Assembly: GCF_000717185.1 (NCBI RefSeq)
Contig: NZ_JNYE01000058.1
Location: 1 to 48,209 of the forward strand
Direction of reading: 5' to 3'
From: Kitasatospora phosalacinea
Lineage (GTDB): Bacteria; Actinomycetota; Actinomycetes; Streptomycetales; Streptomycetaceae
Length of the DNA stretch: 48,209 bases
A program made the position numbers and the translations under genes. A model generated the notes under the pieces. That model was given only the letters and a program-made list of their open reading frames with translations, had not been told where the DNA came from and made no database searches. This document shows, one piece after another, positions 47,946-48,209 of the stretch (its first letter is position 1; every line of letters starts with the position of its first letter).

Positions 47946-47986
47946 ATGCATCGCGGCGTCCTGCCGCCTCCCGCTCGCTGAGCGGG
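47946..47986 (+). promoter_or_regulatory. Leaderless mini-ORF and overlapping hairpin
   Basis: TACAGT (47933-47938) stands 7 nt before an ATG at 47946. The frame encodes 11 residues (MHRGVLPPPAR) and stops at 47981. CCCGCTC-GCT-GAGCGGG (47970-47986) folds over the stop codon, and further GC stems (CGTCCG/CGGACG near 48020-48035) follow before the ATG at 48079. This is the layout of a translated leader ahead of a regulated gene. The rest of 47824-48078 shows nothing else. Confidence 0.4.
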
Positions 47987-48078
47987 CGGCCGGCCACTTC
48001 CCGAGCCCGCCCGGGCCGTCCGTCTCCGGACGCCGCCCCGGGCCGGTCGGTGCTGCCCGCTTCCGTGGCCCACCGACC

Positions 48079-48110
48079 ATGACGGCCCTCCGGGAGTCCA
48101 TCCGTGTTCT
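48079..48110 (+). pseudogene. 5' remnant of a gene interrupted by the ISL3 element
   Basis: An ATG at 48079 opens a frame (MTALRESIRVL) that meets the IS end at about 48111. Reading on into the element gives a stop at 48133-48135 (total 18 residues). The short frame, its position after a structured leader and the abrupt change to a less GC-rich sequence suggest the true gene is cut here. Its identity cannot be told from 11 residues. Confidence 0.4.
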
Positions 48111-48209
48111 GGCTCTGTCCCGTAATCGGTGGTAACGAAGGGTGACGGGCGTCGTTGGCATGGTGTGCGTGATGTCAACGAGCTTGTGAGTGTGGTGTTT
48201 TCCGGGCTG
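48111..48209 (+). mobile_element. Left end of an ISL3-family insertion sequence
   Basis: From GGCTCTGTCCCGTAATCGG at 48111, base composition drops and the sequence matches my memory of Streptomyces ISL3-family ends. The transposase begins 54 bp in. The right end and target duplication lie outside the window, so the boundary is estimated. Confidence 0.65.
48165..48209 (+). CDS. ISL3-family transposase, N-terminal fragment
   Basis: Only 15 codons lie in the window, from GTG 48165: MRDVNELVSVVFSGL. This is the characteristic opening of Streptomyces ISL3 transposases, which continue with a zinc-finger-like domain and a DDE catalytic domain. Truncated by the window edge, not by mutation as far as can be seen. 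Confidence 0.7.
   Translation, partial: MRDVNELVSVVFSGL

Noticed and set aside
1..48209. CRISPR arrays, tRNA and rRNA genes
   Set aside because: No regularly spaced repeats longer than the short tandem units listed, and no cloverleaf-like or rRNA-like sequence was recognised.

Overview
The window is high-GC actinobacterial DNA, most likely from the Streptomycetaceae (Streptomyces or Kitasatospora). Evidence: strong G/C third-position bias in every gene, two conservons (cvnA-D), an LppU/SCO3897-family protein, a DmdR/IdeR-type iron box, the GGGGAACTGCGCG-type intergenic palindromes common in Streptomyces, and several promoters with a TANNNT box 6-7 nt before the start codon, as in leaderless actinobacterial mRNAs. 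It reads as ordinary chromosome with accessory modules. No rRNA, tRNA, CRISPR array or prophage was seen. An ISL3-family element enters at the right edge.

Layout, left to right. 0-5.9 kb: a YjbQ-family protein, a small basic protein, a membrane protein, a long structured leader, a bifunctional GT2/CDP-glycerol glycerophosphotransferase (wall teichoic acid type) and a PlsC-like acyltransferase. 6.1-8.9 kb: an F420 reductase-like Rossmann protein and an ECF41 (SigJ-like) sigma factor divergent from an unusual SnoaL-LUD fusion. 8.9-12.1 kb: an ABC exporter, an SDR and a self-contained 24-residue mini-gene. 12.1-17.5 kb: conservon 1 (cvnABCD), followed on the same strand by an FAD monooxygenase. 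17.7-22 kb: a coupled SDR / alpha-beta hydrolase / Baeyer-Villiger monooxygenase operon with a divergent MerR regulator and a palindromic operator. 22-26 kb: an inositol-phosphatase-like gene, then an iron-box-controlled pair for diaminobutyrate synthesis and decarboxylation (1,3-diaminopropane). 26-30.5 kb: a methyltransferase, a CitA/CitB-type two-component system and a divergent C4-dicarboxylate carrier (dctA). 30.5-37.2 kb: two uncharacterised proteins, a NarL-type two-component system with an 18-bp palindrome between it and a DUF2306 membrane protein, a catalytically dead alpha/beta hydrolase and an MFS transporter. 37.4-44.8 kb: conservon 2, a MHYT-domain membrane sensor, the LppU-like protein and a cytochrome P450. 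45-47.8 kb: modABC molybdate uptake. The end holds a structured leader with a mini-ORF and a gene start cut by the ISL3 element.

Themes. Both conservons (a membrane kinase-like protein, a roadblock protein, a DUF742 protein and a small GTPase) lie beside an oxidoreductase: an FAD monooxygenase for the first and a P450, with a MHYT sensor, for the second. Three two-gene regulatory pairs sit divergently from a likely target with a visible operator or promoter: MerR/BVMO, CitAB/DctA and NarL/DUF2306. The points most worth a second look are the SnoaL-LUD/ECF41 pair, the autonomous mini-gene at 11.9 kb, the isolated iron-regulated diaminopropane pair, the pseudo-hydrolase, the CTG start inferred for cvnA1, and the mini-ORF/hairpin leaders.
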